Assembly (NCBI GenBank): GCA_964017065.1
Contig: OZ024784.1
Coordinates: 16,101,152 to 16,165,151 of the forward strand
Origin: Haliclona indistincta
Taxonomy: Eukaryota > Porifera > Demospongiae > Haplosclerida > Chalinidae
Direction of reading: 5' to 3'
Length of the DNA stretch: 64,000 bases
Notes under the pieces: generated by a model
The model's input: only the letters and a program-made list of their open reading frames with translations
Told to the model about the DNA's origin: nothing
The model's database searches: none
In this document: one piece after another, positions 28,424-41,600 of the stretch
Position numbering within the stretch: position 1 is the first letter of the stretch
Layout: each line of letters opens with the position of its first letter
Translations under genes and position numbers: made by a program

Positions 28424-31195
28424 ATGTCTCGGTTACTGCTTGGATTCACTGTCTGCCTTTTCTTGACATATAGCTTGGCACTGGAGTGCTACAATGTCAA
28501 CACAAAGACTAATCGCCAGGTCGACGAGTACGGACGAGAGCGCTACTTCCACGGCGTGAACGTAGTCGTCAAAGGACCGCCATGGATTCCGGAGATAAAT
28601 ACATTCGATCCTATTTGGTCCTTCTCGGAGAAAGATATGCAGTATTTGAACGACCTAGGCTTGAATACTATCAGGTTAGTATTTTCATTACATTTTGTTG
28701 AGCAGTGGGATCCGGCTGGCGGCAAGACCATGCAGGCGCTCTAATATCACTTTACTTCGGTAGCGTAGTTCAATCGGGTATTTGACATTGTTTCAACTAG
28801 CGATATAGCATAGATAATACAGTAGTGTATTATCGATGCAACTACCGTAGTTTATACACGTACAAGTACAACTGCATGCACTTATCGTAATTCCTGAGGT
28901 TTGCAGACCAAAGAGCAGATTTTAGATTTTATCGTTTCCCTCCCACTCAGATTTGGCATGATGTGGCCTGGAGCTGAGCCTACCAAAGATGTATTTAATC
29001 AGACATACTTCGATGTCGCCAAAGAATTAATTTCAAGGTCAGCAATTATGTACAGAGAATTTCGCACGGTACTAAAGATCAAATTCTATAAAATGCTTTT
29101 GACTATCTTCCTCCCTCGCTCCACATCAGATGTAAGAACTACAATATCAGTGTACTAGTAGACATGCACCAAGACGTGTTCAATCCTCAATTCTGTGGTG
29201 AAGGTTTCCCTGACTGGGCTGTAGATATCGATGGTATGTGACATGCTCGGCACTCATATCCTCTCATGCGCATTTAACTCTCTCAGGTATTAAGGATTTT
29301 CCAATGCCACTCGGCAGTTCATTCCATACCAATGGCACCTACCCTACTAAAAAGGTTAGTTATACTGTGTCTTCTAGTCTAACTTGATTGGCTTCTGTGC
29401 GCAGCAATGTAGTGAACATGGTTGGGGTAACTATCAGTTCACATTTGCTGTGAATGCTGCTTACCAAAGCGTCTACTCTAACAAGAGCGGTCAGTTGATT
29501 ATTTTTGTACCATTTATGTAGTTCAACAAATTCATAATGTAATCATAGCACACTTTATGGTGATCATATGACTATGACACTAGTGTAGTAAAGTGTGCAT
29601 GAATGATGACAATTCAGTCACCTCATAACTATTGTGTCCAACTGCAGGCTTGCTGGATCAGCTTGCTCAGTACTGGGGCAAAGTGGCTGAGGAGTTCAAA
29701 GACTTTGACAACGTTATAGGATATGAGCTCATTAATGAGCCATGGGCAGGTGTGATGTGGTTTAGGTGTAATGTTTACTGTCATGTGATGCATTGGTCAT
29801 GTGATGTACATAGAATGTTTGGCACATTACTGATGTACATGTAGTATACAATAAGGCCTACATGTACACCAGTTTTGTTTATTCAAGCTGAATTTATCAC
29901 TTGTCTGGCTTTTACAATAACTGCATTGATCTCTTCTCCACAGGAGACATCTTTAAAGACCCTCTGTTACTGATCCCTAAGGAGGCAGACAAGAGAAATC
30001 TAGCGCATGTTTATGACGTGGTACGTAGCACTGCTTGTCATGTGTACAACCACTAAATCACAATTTGTCAATGTAGGTCAATAAAGAGATTAGAAAGCAC
30101 GACACATGTCATAAGTAAGTGTAGTTTATAATGTTGTTGTGTGCTGTTTCGTAGGTAAAACAAGACTACAGTTATAATCATCTTTTCATGTCAATTTTGC
30201 AGTGTGTTTTTCGAGCCTCTAACATGGGATATTCTCACTACTGGTTTTGATCAAGTGCCCGGTGGACCACAATACAATAACAGAAGTGTACTCTCCTATC
30301 ATTTCTACTTTCCACCCCAGGTGTGTGTTGCTTAGTTTAATTGATTCACATCGCTTATTCCAATCCGCTCAGTTGACTGCTTCAATGACTTTCACTGAAC
30401 GAAGAAAAGACATTGAGCGATTGTCGTGTGCAGGTAAATCGAGTTAAAATAGACCAAAAAAAGCTGAAGATACTGTGTTCTTTTAGGATTTTTGACTGAA
30501 TTCAACATAAATAGTTTGAACTCTGATGACACGAATACTATGAATTTAGCAGATGAATACATGCAAGTAAGTGAAAGAGTCGCACACAGTCATTTACACG
30601 AATTATTTGGTTGTTTCTCTCTAGTCATGGACTGGTTGGGACTACAAACAGTACTACGACATCACAGTAAGATTGCTTTGATCTTGCCTGTCACATACTG
30701 ACCTTGCCTCCTCTCTGCAGGGCGACAGTGGTGCTATGTGGTTCCCAAATGGATCCATCAATGAAAAGTTTGTTCGCGTAAGTCACCCTAATGGAAAACG
30801 TTTTCAAGATACTTCATGTTTCGTGTATTACAGATCATGAGCAGGACATATGCATATGCCGTGTCAGGAATTACTAAGAAAATGTCATTTAATACAGTAA
30901 CCCACTCGTTCATACTCATCTACACTACCTCAAGTAGCTGCACTTCAAAAACAACAGAGGTGTGTGTTCTTTACTAGATAAACGCCTGCAACACCAAACC
31001 ACACTGATTTACTTCCTTTGTTCTCGTTAGATATATTTGAACAAGGATCAACACTACCCAAATGGCTATAAAGTGGTTACTGTTCCAGACCAAGAACTGA
31101 CACATAGAAACATTGGTTTAAATCGTTTGCAGGTTTCACACTCTCCGTCTTTGAAAGATGGAACAACTGTGACTATTGCTATAACCGAAACTTAA
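28424..31195 (+). CDS. Endoglycoceramidase-like glycoside hydrolase (GH5)
   Basis: Fifteen exons join exactly in phase (1461 nt, 486 residues): 28424-28674, 28951-29037, 29130-29233, 29287-29354, 29405-29489, 29648-29749, 29944-30020, 30077-30114, 30203-30320, 30373-30433, 30487-30566, 30625-30666, 30721-30777, 30834-30959 and 31031-31195. A signal peptide (MSRLLLGFTVCLFLTYSLAL) leads into a GH5 barrel: YFHGVNVVVKGPPW, LNDLGLNTIR, VLVDMHQDVF, then IGYELINEPWAG with the acid/base Glu. The nucleophile Glu is probably in FLTEFNI. SWTGWDYKQYYD follows. These blocks fit endoglycoceramidase, which releases the whole glycan from glycosphingolipids. The protein is likely secreted or lysosomal. Several Asn-glycosylation sites are visible. 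It lies near a ceramide-making desaturase, but no functional link is shown. Confidence 0.93.
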
Positions 31196-31295
31196 CTGAT
31201 AATTATAATACCTTTTTATTGTTTGAGTGTCTTCAGTAATCAGCAAAGTCTCATTATTATAGTAAATTATTATTATAAAGCAAAAATATTGATGG

Positions 31296-34200
31296 TTAAA
31301 TCAAGGTGTTCCCATCATCGAAAAAGTCCATTTCGACAGTTTCAATGTGGTGGGTACGTCTAATTGTGGATCTTCTGAGCTTTCTCATGTTTTGCGGTTC
31401 TCTACCGAATATAGTAGAGTCATCATTGTTGGTATCAGTAGTCTTGTCGATGAAATCAGTATTAACACCCTCACTTGATGTGTTGGTTAACTCTCTCGCA
31501 TTATCTTTCTTTTCGAGAGTGTTTTGACCACTACTGCTTGTATCTTTTGTCAGACCAGTACTAGAAGTATATTTTCTGTATCTACTGGTAGTTGAAGCAC
31601 TCTTCTTTTTCTTCGTCCAAGGGCATAGCAGAACTGTCCATTGGTTTCGGGAATCTTGGTTGATTGCAACAATTAAGAAAAAGAGAAAGAAACCTTGAAA
31701 AGAATTGAAAAAAACAAACAATAGTTGGATGGTAAATGCTGCCTCGATGCTATGATTTATTCCAACAAATGTGAACAGCAAAACCATCCAAGAGAGTCCA
31801 AGAAGGAACATGATCCCGGTTAGCGATAAGAACAATTTGCAGGCTTTATTTCCTGGCATCAGCTTTTTTTGACCATTCTGTTTATTGCCAGTTTTTGCTT
31901 TGCTTTCTGACTTTCTGACCATGTGCTTGATGATTATGAAAGTGGAGCAAATAAACACACCAACGTTGAAGATTATCACAAGCAGTATTGGACCAAGAAA
32001 TGCACCCAAGAACACGCCTAGATCACTGATGAAACAACTGCAGAGTGGGATAGACAAAAAAATGTATAGTGTTGTTGTGGTTTACTAATACTAATACCAA
32101 GGGCTTTTGCCGCTAAGGTTCGATGAGCCCTTGCTAATAGTAAAACACTTCTAGTTTAAAGAAATTCGTTTTAGAATACTGAAACTAAATATAACGCCTT
32201 AATATCTATGGCCTAACTAAAACTAATACCAAACTAAAATAAAATTTTCTATACTAAGGCGACAAGTGGCTTGATTGTTGCTTTACTTTATACAGACGCT
32301 ACATTACATTTTACTTGTGTTACTAAAACAAAAAGTTTTAAGACAACTTTACTAATACTAAAATCCAAACTAGCTACTATAACAACACTAACAATATAAT
32401 TATCAAAACCACAGTTGCTTACAATCCTCTTGTGATGTTTGGCTGCATGTTGTGTATATAATTGTCAGGATTTATACTCACAGATATTACCACTGGCAGT
32501 AGAGGACAAGCTATAGTATCATGATGATACGTATTCATTTGCAGAGTTAGACGTAATTTTTTACTTACCCCAGCATATGATTGAGACAATAGTCATGTAG
32601 AGTGTAGTGATTTTCTTGAAGACTATCACAAGTTTCTGGAAGAGAAGAACAGCTTCCGCAGCCATCCACATCCATGTGACCAGGATGAGGTAGTGGAGGA
32701 GCACACCCACAGTGATACAACCAGCTCTGTTCTCAGTACGATCAATACCAGCCACAAACACTATCAACATGAGTATCATTGACAGTGCTAGCTGTACATG
32801 GAATTTAGTCACATCTTTCTGACGTATGTTCCTGCAACAAAAAAACAGCATTTGTATCTTGTTTGTACAGTTTCAGACTTACTTAAAAATTAAATGAGTC
32901 AAAATGAGTAGAATCAAGCCCACCAATGAGAAGAACACACCCACATAGGTCACGATTTCTAGCGCTAATACGTATTCATGAGGAAGGGCAGTTGCGTTTT
33001 GATTTACTCTGATGGATATGTCCTGAAAGAGAATCAATCAAAAATAGTACACTGACTTGTAGCATTGGTCTTTACCACCAAACAAGCAAAATTTGTGAGA
33101 TGATTACATTCGCAGCCAACCACATCTGTTGTTTGATTGTATTCTGTCATATTACAGCCATCAGTACTCCAGTCACCTTGACCATCTGCATGATATGCAT
33201 CATCAACAATGTATACAAGTCTATTATCACATCTTACTGGCTGCGTTGAAGTCCCAGAAAACGCATCTTCTACTGGTTACATATTCATTCGGTAGCAGGT
33301 TATAATTGATCAATCGTAAACTATAGGTTACTGGTGGATTCAATAGTATTCCACTAATCTCACTGACAAGCCCTGATACAATTTGACTGCCAACAACTGT
33401 ATCATCAGCAGACAAATTTTGTGAAGTATTTCTGACAGGAAACAAGGCGGTTGAGTCGTACACTGTAAATGCTATTCTGACGTCTTCGTTGTTATGAACT
33501 GCAGACCGTACTCCTTCCGGAATAGACAGCACAGAATCAAGATTCGGAGGTAGTCCATCGATATCATTGTTAGTGATTTGCAGTGTTTCTACAATTATAA
33601 ATGTATTATGCTCAAACTAGTGTCTACTGATATTGCACCTACCGTTCATTCTTACTGTTAATGTTCGACCAAAAAACTGATCTCGCTTAATCTGCAACAA
33701 TTATTTTCAACATTATTTCATTATAATACTTTTAATAACTTACTGTTTCTGCTCTCAAAGCAATGTCTTCTGATACAATAGATGTGCTGGTGAAGTTATT
33801 CTGCCCAATCAAAGCATCAACAATTTTTTCAAATGATTGCACAATCCTATAAGAGAATAAACAGCCGCGTTTTTTTGTACACACACATACGGACATAGCC
33901 AAACGCTTAACCCTCCGGTGCCTACGTGCCCAGGGTAACAATAGTATAAAAACTTTACCAAAGAGCTATCTCAATAAAATAATTTTTTAGTAGAGAAATA
34001 ATTTGCTCACATATTACTTTGGTCTTCAATCCTTTCCATTGGCCACTCTTCAATGTTGTCTAGAATATTTACCGCATTTTCCGTTACCTTTGAAAGAATA
34101 GTGTTTTTATTATTAATACAGTATGGTTACTAACTTCTTCCACTTCATTAAGCGAAATATTTTGCAGCACACTGGCAGCTTCCGTGAGTACCGTGGCAAT

Positions 34201-37200
34201 CACTTCAGCATTATCACTGTTTTGATCTGCTGATTGGGCCGCAGCAGTCAGATTTGACACATTCCTTACTAACTGAACAATATTTTCTGTACTGACATTC
34301 ATCTAAGAAATATTGCAAGGAAAAATTTATGCTTAGACTAGTATCTCACCGCACAATGCACATCTCTCCTTACCTGTTGAATGTCATTAAATTGTTCACT
34401 GATCACTGTTCTGCACTGATCGAGACTAGGAGGTGCCCAAGTGAGTCTAGACACGCACTGTCTTGTTGCCATCTCATCAGTTGGTCCATAGAAGCACCTG
34501 CTGCTAGCTGTGTTGTTGACTTCAGTCTCGTTCCACTGGAACGTTCCACTTGTTTGAGTGGTAGTGATATTTTCATTGCAAAATCCAATGTCTGAATACA
34601 GAGGTTGCAGTAGGAGGAAGTACACACTAACCGTACCTGAGAAAACTTCAGTTCCGCTAATAGTAAAGTTATTTGACCCTAGGACAACAATTATCTGGCT
34701 CAGAGAAGCATTCCGTAACTGATTCTGTGAGTCAGTAGAGCCTTCTACAGTACACTCCACACGGTCATTCCCTCCACCAATTGACAGCCTATCGAAATGA
34801 TATGTAATCTGCATACACAATATTATCGCTATCTTACACATTATTGCATTTTATGGCGGTTATGTTCACCATTTCCAGCACCTAGAATAGTTTAGTATTA
34901 CTATTGTAAATTTCTGACCTCAACTGAATCATACCACATTTTCGATGGTCTGTAGTGCACCTGAAATACTACCTCCGAGTAAAATTCTATCCAAGGTTGA
35001 TGTGAAACGCAAATAAACTGTGAAGTTCACACTTGCAGGTGAAACTGTATATGAACATTAGAAGTATTACACAATGAAATATGGAATAAACTAAACTAAC
35101 TGATTCTGCAGTTGCTGACATCAACAGCAACCCATGATCCTCCTTGCGTACAGGTGCGACTAGCATTATAACCTGGTCTGAATACACACGGCAGTTGAGC
35201 AGTGTCTTCAACTGCAGTCTCCGGCCAACTGTATGAACCAAACTGCTCAGTGGTGGTGTTCTCAGGGTCACAGAATAAATTTGCTGCAATTAGTGTGGAA
35301 ATAATTATTTCAGTGCACAAGATGTACATAATGGTATGTATTGTTCACTTACTTGTCACTGTGAAATTTATTTGACCTAGCATGATATTTATGCTACCAT
35401 TCACTCTTAAAACACATTCATATACACCACCACTGGATGTTGTCACAGGCCGAAATTCTATTATGGATGTATTTTGTAGTGGATTGTCAATCATTATTGT
35501 TTGATTTTTTTGCACTGTAACATTGTCCTTGACCCAAGAAAAGGACACTGGTAAATTAAATGATTCGGGAAGACCAGCACTGCACGTGATACTGCTGTTG
35601 TCTCCAACGATGATTCCTGTATTAGAATTCTCACGTTCCAAAGTGAACACGACTGGTCGGCCTGTAACAAAACAATATCAGCAACATCCGTGGAAATAAT
35701 GACACGTACTTGCAACTTCAAAACTGGTGACGAGACTTATGTTTGCCTCACAAGTGTATACACCATCGTTTAATGGACCAAGAAGTCCAAATTCCAAAAC
35801 AAAAGATGTATTAGAACCAGAGGCTAATGAGTCTATTGCGACAAAATCTATTGTTTCATTATTAGGGTTTTTCCACATGATTCTAATGTTACTCAAATTC
35901 ATCAGAGCTGTCACAACACATTCAAGGACAAAATTTTGTGACAACCGCTGATCACTGCCTGAATTCAATATTTCAATGGAAGCCGCTGCTGGTACAGTTA
36001 CTGCATTACTACGGCTTGGTAGAGTATTGTTGACACCAAATCCAACAACAAAAATTTCGTATCCTTCGTTTACTGGCAGAGAAGTAAGCTGGACTGGGGT
36101 TTGGCTGGCATTCATTCTATGTTGATTCCCATTAATTATTCTGTAAAACACTTCATAGGAGTTAAATTCTCTAACGTCAACCCAGATAACTATGATCATA
36201 GAAGGCATGACTCTAGTAGCAATGATTGATAGAGATGGCGCTGAGAGAAATAAAAATTATGATCAATTTATAAGTGCTGGTTAATGTATCTACCAATTAT
36301 ATTCAATCTTGTTGTATTTGACCCAAGTTGAATAGACTGTGTTGAATTTCGTCCCATGACAGTTACCGTACAGGCATATTCTCCTCCTTGATTTGTCATC
36401 ATGCTGATGGTCACATTAGTCTTGTCAGGAGTTGCACCGTTGCTATGAGGACTTGTTACCACTCGTGATACACTGTATAGAGAGCTGTTCAAATTTGCTC
36501 CATCTAACGCACATGTAACCATGGTGGGGGGACCATTGGAGGAGACGAAGGACAAGTTGAATGCTGGTATGCTAGCATCTCGTGGAGATGTCAAGACAAA
36601 CTGCATTGGGCTTACCACAGGACCAGCTAGAAGAAGATCATTTTTGAAACCAGTGCTAAATAGACCAGGTTTCATGAATACACTCACCGTAGTTGTCATA
36701 GAATTCTCCATTGTACACACCCACATAGAGAGAGTGCTGCACGTTACTCGTGTCCGAGATAGTGCACAGGAGAATGCCCTCATGACCAGTTACATTGTCA
36801 CTATGCCTGAGTAGTGCTACCTCACCAACACAACTCACTGCTTGGTATGGCTGCATTACTGAGAAAGTGCTTTGAATTTCAGTGTAATTAGGAGGGATTA
36901 CTCCAGGAGGCTGATTCCATTTTCCGTTGTGGAATAGTGAATGATTATCACTCTGACACCATAGAGGCATCTCAGGTGATATCTGATCATAACGAAGCAT
37001 GAGATAACTTGGTATTGGCTGGTCTGCCACTTGCAAGAACAATTGAACACCTGAAGATATACTCATCAATCTCACTACTATTGTGTGCATGTTTTGTGTA
37101 GATCATGAGGTGCAGTTTTAACCTTCAGGGGGAAGCTGCATACTAGGAATGACTTCAGAATTATTGGATCTAGAAACGCAGAATGGGAACACAGATCCAG

Positions 37201-37261
37201 ATTGGGAGTTCACCAGCAAAAAGAGAACAGGCAAAAGAAACAAACAGCCGGTGGCGTTCAT
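31296..37261 (-). CDS. Adhesion GPCR A: Ig/FN3-HRM-GAIN/GPS-7TM
   Basis: The start (37261) gives a signal peptide, MNATGCLFLLPVLFLLVNS. Exons then encode an Ig domain (about 36783-36290), an FN3-like domain (36208-36000) and two Ig domains (36000-35700, 35650-35345). An HRM-like Cys module follows (35279-35097, FGSYSWPETAVE), then a second one (34590-34380, GTFQWNETEVNN). The GAIN region (34300-33240) ends in a GPS with CECNHLTNFACLV (about 33180-33070), so self-cleavage at HL/T is possible. Seven hydrophobic helices follow (33020-31650). The tail (31640-31296) ends in acidic residues after STIRRTHHIETVEMDFF. The ligand is unknown. Exon ends were judged by eye and not all phases were checked, so treat the span as one gene with approximate internal structure. 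Confidence 0.8.
32080..32410. other. Long low-complexity intron of GPCR A
   Basis: This intron (about 370 nt) is far longer than most. It is built of repeated words such as 'ctaatactaa' and 'aaactaatacc'. No gene is seen. Confidence 0.4.
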
Positions 37262-37337
37262 CTTAAACCGCTAACTTCCAGCCGAAATTGCTTACTGTCA
37301 CTAAGGTTAGGGTTTCCTCTATAGGTGACACTTGTAT

Positions 37338-37546
37338 CCATGTAAAATATTTGTTTTTGGCACTGTTCATCCAAATCTACAAGCAAATTAGAATTATCCT
37401 ACAGTCACCATGTAAAACATTTGTTTTTGGCACTGCTACTACAAGTAAATTAGAATTATCCTACAGTCACTATGTAAAACATTTGTTTTTGGCACTGCTA
37501 TCATGCAATCTACTGTACAAGCAAATTAGAATTATCCTACAGTCAT
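37338..37546. repeat. Three tandem repeats of about 62-76 bp
   Basis: The unit contains 'atttgtttttggcactg' and 'attagaattatcctacagtc' and occurs three times with small insertions. Its end overlaps the left terminus of the inverted-repeat element that follows. Confidence 0.85.
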
Positions 37547-38632
37547 TTTAAGCCCAAATAGGGTCGAACCTAGGAGTAATTGCAACACAAATGGTTTTGT
37601 TTTTCTAGTACAGAATTACTTGCTCTAAAAGTCTCGATGAATCCTATGAGGGGAAATACTAAAAATAGCATTATTTGTCATTTTTAATTAGCACATCATT
37701 CTCATTATTTTATTAACCAATGTAACAAAGTTCTTGAATGCTGCATTACATAAAAAAGCACCAAAGGTGCAGATGCCTCGGTGGAATGCCACCATTTCAC
37801 ATACTCAGTCTGAGTATGTGAAATGTGACAGTAAAGTTAAACTGCAACTGTATGTTCAATCACAATGCAGAATAGTTATGCAATCAGAAGCCAATCAGTG
37901 CTGACCACTAATTCAACTGGACGTGTATGTTCAGTAGCTCGAGTGCAGGGCACAGTGAAAAAACAAGCATCAAATACAAATGTTCCTTAGAGCTAGAGGA
38001 GGATCATAGCTGCTCTACACCTAATTCTAATCATTATTGCATTCTAAAATTCTGAGCCACCTGTATATATTATGAACAATGCCTCTTACTGTCCTGCTGT
38101 GGATAAAAATAAGTTTTAGCTTACACTTAGAAGTAACCTAGCTCGCTGTGATACATTTAGTGCTGTATCCCAGAGTAGTGGACAATATAGACTCAGCATT
38201 AATAAGGATAACTATTCTGCTACACTGCTACATTGTATAGTTGCATGTGTAAAGGATTATGCTGAATAAGCTATTTATCATTCTCTTAAGTCACACAACT
38301 GCTCCAGCTACTATGACTATTTTAGCTACTGCTTTGATAACTGTAACACTTCTACTATGCAACTCTAATACTGCTTCTATACCACCATAGCATCGTGAGT
38401 TACCGAATTGGTATACAACGTTAAATAACTTTGTTACACATTATTTCGGTTAATAAATTTTGATTATAATGAGATGCGCTAATTAAAAATTACAAATAAT
38501 GCTATTTTTAGTATTTCCCCTCATAGGATTCATCGAGACTTTTAGTATGTTACAATTCTGTATTACAAAAACAAAACCATTTGTGTTGCAATTACTCCTA
38601 GGTTTGACCCTATTTGGGGTTAAAATGACTGT
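37539..38632. repeat. Foldback/MITE with terminal inverted repeats of about 205 bp
   Basis: The left arm (37539 to about 37740) begins 'acagtcattttaagcccaaa'. The right arm (about 38425-38632) is its imperfect reverse complement and ends 'ttaaaatgactgt'. Shared words include 'gaatcctatgaggggaaata'. The interior carries another repeat (37757-37930) and no ORF. It fills the space between GPCR genes A and B. Confidence 0.85.
37757..37930. repeat. Second copy of the SELENOW-intron repeat family
   Basis: The sequence 'ggtgcagatgcctcggtgga' to 'gaccactaattcaactgg' matches the reverse complement of about 3570-3765. Blocks include 'atcacaatgcag' and 'agttatgcaatcagaagcca'. Together the two copies show a dispersed family in this genome. 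This copy sits inside the larger foldback element. Confidence 0.8.
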
Positions 38633-38677
38633 ACTTAGTGTACTACAACTAAACATGATGTAATTGTTATTAAAAAG

Positions 38678-41600
38678 CTACTGTTGTGAGTTTTCGTCTT
38701 CACTTTCACTTTCAAAAAAGATAACTTCCGCTGTTTCAATATCATGAGTTTTTCGTATAGTCGAAGAACGCTTCAAACGAATTTCCGGTTCTCGTTTCTT
38801 GGGCAAGGCATTCACATCTACTAATATGTTAGGAGCATCAATGATCTCATCTTCTTCATCATTCACGGTAGTAAAAGTATTGACTAGAGTCAACTCTTCA
38901 TTAAACTTGTGTTTCTCAACTGCTGATTTCAGTGTACCAGAAGCGTAGTTGGTAGATGTAACCTTTGTAGTGGCTGTGTTTCCTGACATAGAGGAATGCT
39001 TATAACGTGTTGAGTATCTGCTTTTCCTTCCTTTAAGGCAAGGACATAGATGTATGAACCACAATTTTCTGGCATCGCGATTGAGTGCTACAAAGAACAC
39101 AAAAAGGAAGAAACCCTGAAGAGAATTAAAGAAATTGAACAGCCATTGAATAGCAAAGGAGGCATAAATGTTGGTGCTTGTCCCGATTACAGTGAACAGC
39201 AGAATAATCCATGAGAGCCCCAGTAGAAACATGAACCCAGCTAGCAATGCAAGCAGCTTGCAAGAGTCTTTGGATGATAACGGAATTTTTTTGCGTATTT
39301 GGCTACCTTGACGAGCTTGGTTCCTTTTTTCTTGCTTGAGTTTTAGCCTAATGACAACATAAGTAGATGATACGAAGATGCAAATATTTAGAAGAATGAT
39401 GAGAATAATCGGAGCAAGAAACCCTCCAAAGAACACACCAATGTTACCGATGAAGCAACTGTGTAGAAAAAATAAAATTTTATTTTACAGAAAAATAAAC
39501 AAAACTCACAAATCTCTAGTTGCGTTAGATTCAGTGATGTAGAAATCAGGATCGATGCTCACTGATATTACCACTGGCAGCAGAGGACTAGCTAAAATGG
39601 TATAATAAAATTTTATGAGTAATTCCATACAATTTATTATACAGTTTAAACATACCCCAACAGACGATGGAACAGACTGCAAAGAATACAGTGCTTGGTT
39701 TTTTGAAAACTATCACAAGTTTTTGAAAGAGGAGGACAGCTTCTGCAGCCATCCACATCCATGTGACCAGGATGAGGTAGTGGAGGAGCACACCCACAGT
39801 GATACAACCAGCTCTGTTCTCAGTACGATTAATACCAGCCACAAATACTATCAACATGAGTATCATTGACAGTGCTAGCTGTACATGGAATTTAGTCACA
39901 TCTTTCTGACGAAACTCTCTGAAAATAATAGGTGAAAGTAAGGCATTGATAAATTATCAGCTTACTTAAAAACAAGATACGTCAATAACAAAAGAACCAG
40001 TCCAATGAGGGAGAGAGATACTCCAACATAGGTTGTGACATCCAAGGCCAGAATGAGTGCTTCTGGTAAGGCTGTGACATTACCACCACCATTGATTCTA
40101 ATAGATATGTCCTACATACAAATGGTAACATTTAAAAATAAAGATGTCATTCTTACCACAAGACAGGCGAAATTTGTGAGGTGATCACACTGACATCCGA
40201 CTACATTTGAGTCATTATTGAAAGATGTCAGATTACAGCCGCCAGTACTCCAATCACCATTACCACCTGCAATCACATGATATTTTAAAAACCAGTTATC
40301 AACCCATTTGTACTTACTTGCAGCATTGAAGTCCCAAAAAACACATCTTCTATTGGCGACAAACTCATTCATTCTAAGACTACGTGCATTTGTTAGTCTC
40401 AGTTGGAAAACTACAGGATCTTCAAGTCTCACTCCATCGGCAACTCCCCCAACTTGCACTGACACTATTTGACTGCCAACAACTGTACTAGATGCGTCCA
40501 TATCTTGTGAAGTATTTCTCACAGGGAATAGTGCTGGGGAGTTGTATACTGTAAAGGCTATTGACACATTTCTTCCATCTTGAATGTTTAAAAGAATTGC
40601 TCTTGGTAGAGAAAGTGCAGCATTCAAATTTTGAGGTAAGTCTTCAGATGGCTCGGAATTATCAGATGTTTCCAGCTGTAGTTCATCAGAGTCTAGATAC
40701 GATCACTAATCGTAAAGCAAAAATAATTGCTACTAATTTATAACCTGTTTGTCCTACTGAAAGAGTTCTTCCTTGGAATTCCCCTCTACTGATCTGCAAG
40801 TCAATAAAATGTAAAATAACTGCTGGAGAACAGCATAATTAGATATGTGCAAAAACTCATTTTCACACATGAGTAGCCGCCATCTTAATTCGAGGTCATC
40901 CCTAGATATCATTGCCGATCGGCAATAATATTATCTTTTAGACGTAATGTATCTCAGTAGACTTTCCAAGAGCTTAACTTAGCAAATTTATTGCATTGCT
41001 CAACTTTACATTTCTATTAGCAACTACTATGTTCTTGCTACAGACTGAAATCTATGAGGTAGCTGACTCACCCTTTCTCCTGTCAGTGCGAGGTCTCTTT
41101 CGACTATAGAAATGTTGGAAAAATTAGCTGATTCTATTAAAGTATCTACAATATTGTCAAATGCTTGTACAATCCTGTAAAGAAGATATTAATATCAATG
41201 CCTCCAATCACTTTACTCACATGTTGCTTTGTTCCTGTACAACTTCCATCGGCCACTCTTCAACACTGTCCAAAATTTCCACAGCATCAGTTGTAGCCTA
41301 TTATAGTACAAATTATCATTTAAACACGTAGAATTGGCACTGAGCTTACTTGGCGAGCTACTTCTTCTGATACATTTTGAATTGCATTAACTGATTGTGT
41401 AAGTATGTCAGCAACTACTCTAAGATTGTCACTGTTTTGATCTGATGTTTGATTTGCAGCTGCAACAATACTCGAGACATTACTGATGACTGCATTCACA
41501 TTCTCACTACTAATATTAACCTGTTAGAATGAAGAAGATAAACCTGCTAGGAGCATTAACAAGTTCTTACCTGCTGGATGTCATTAAATTGTTCACTGAC

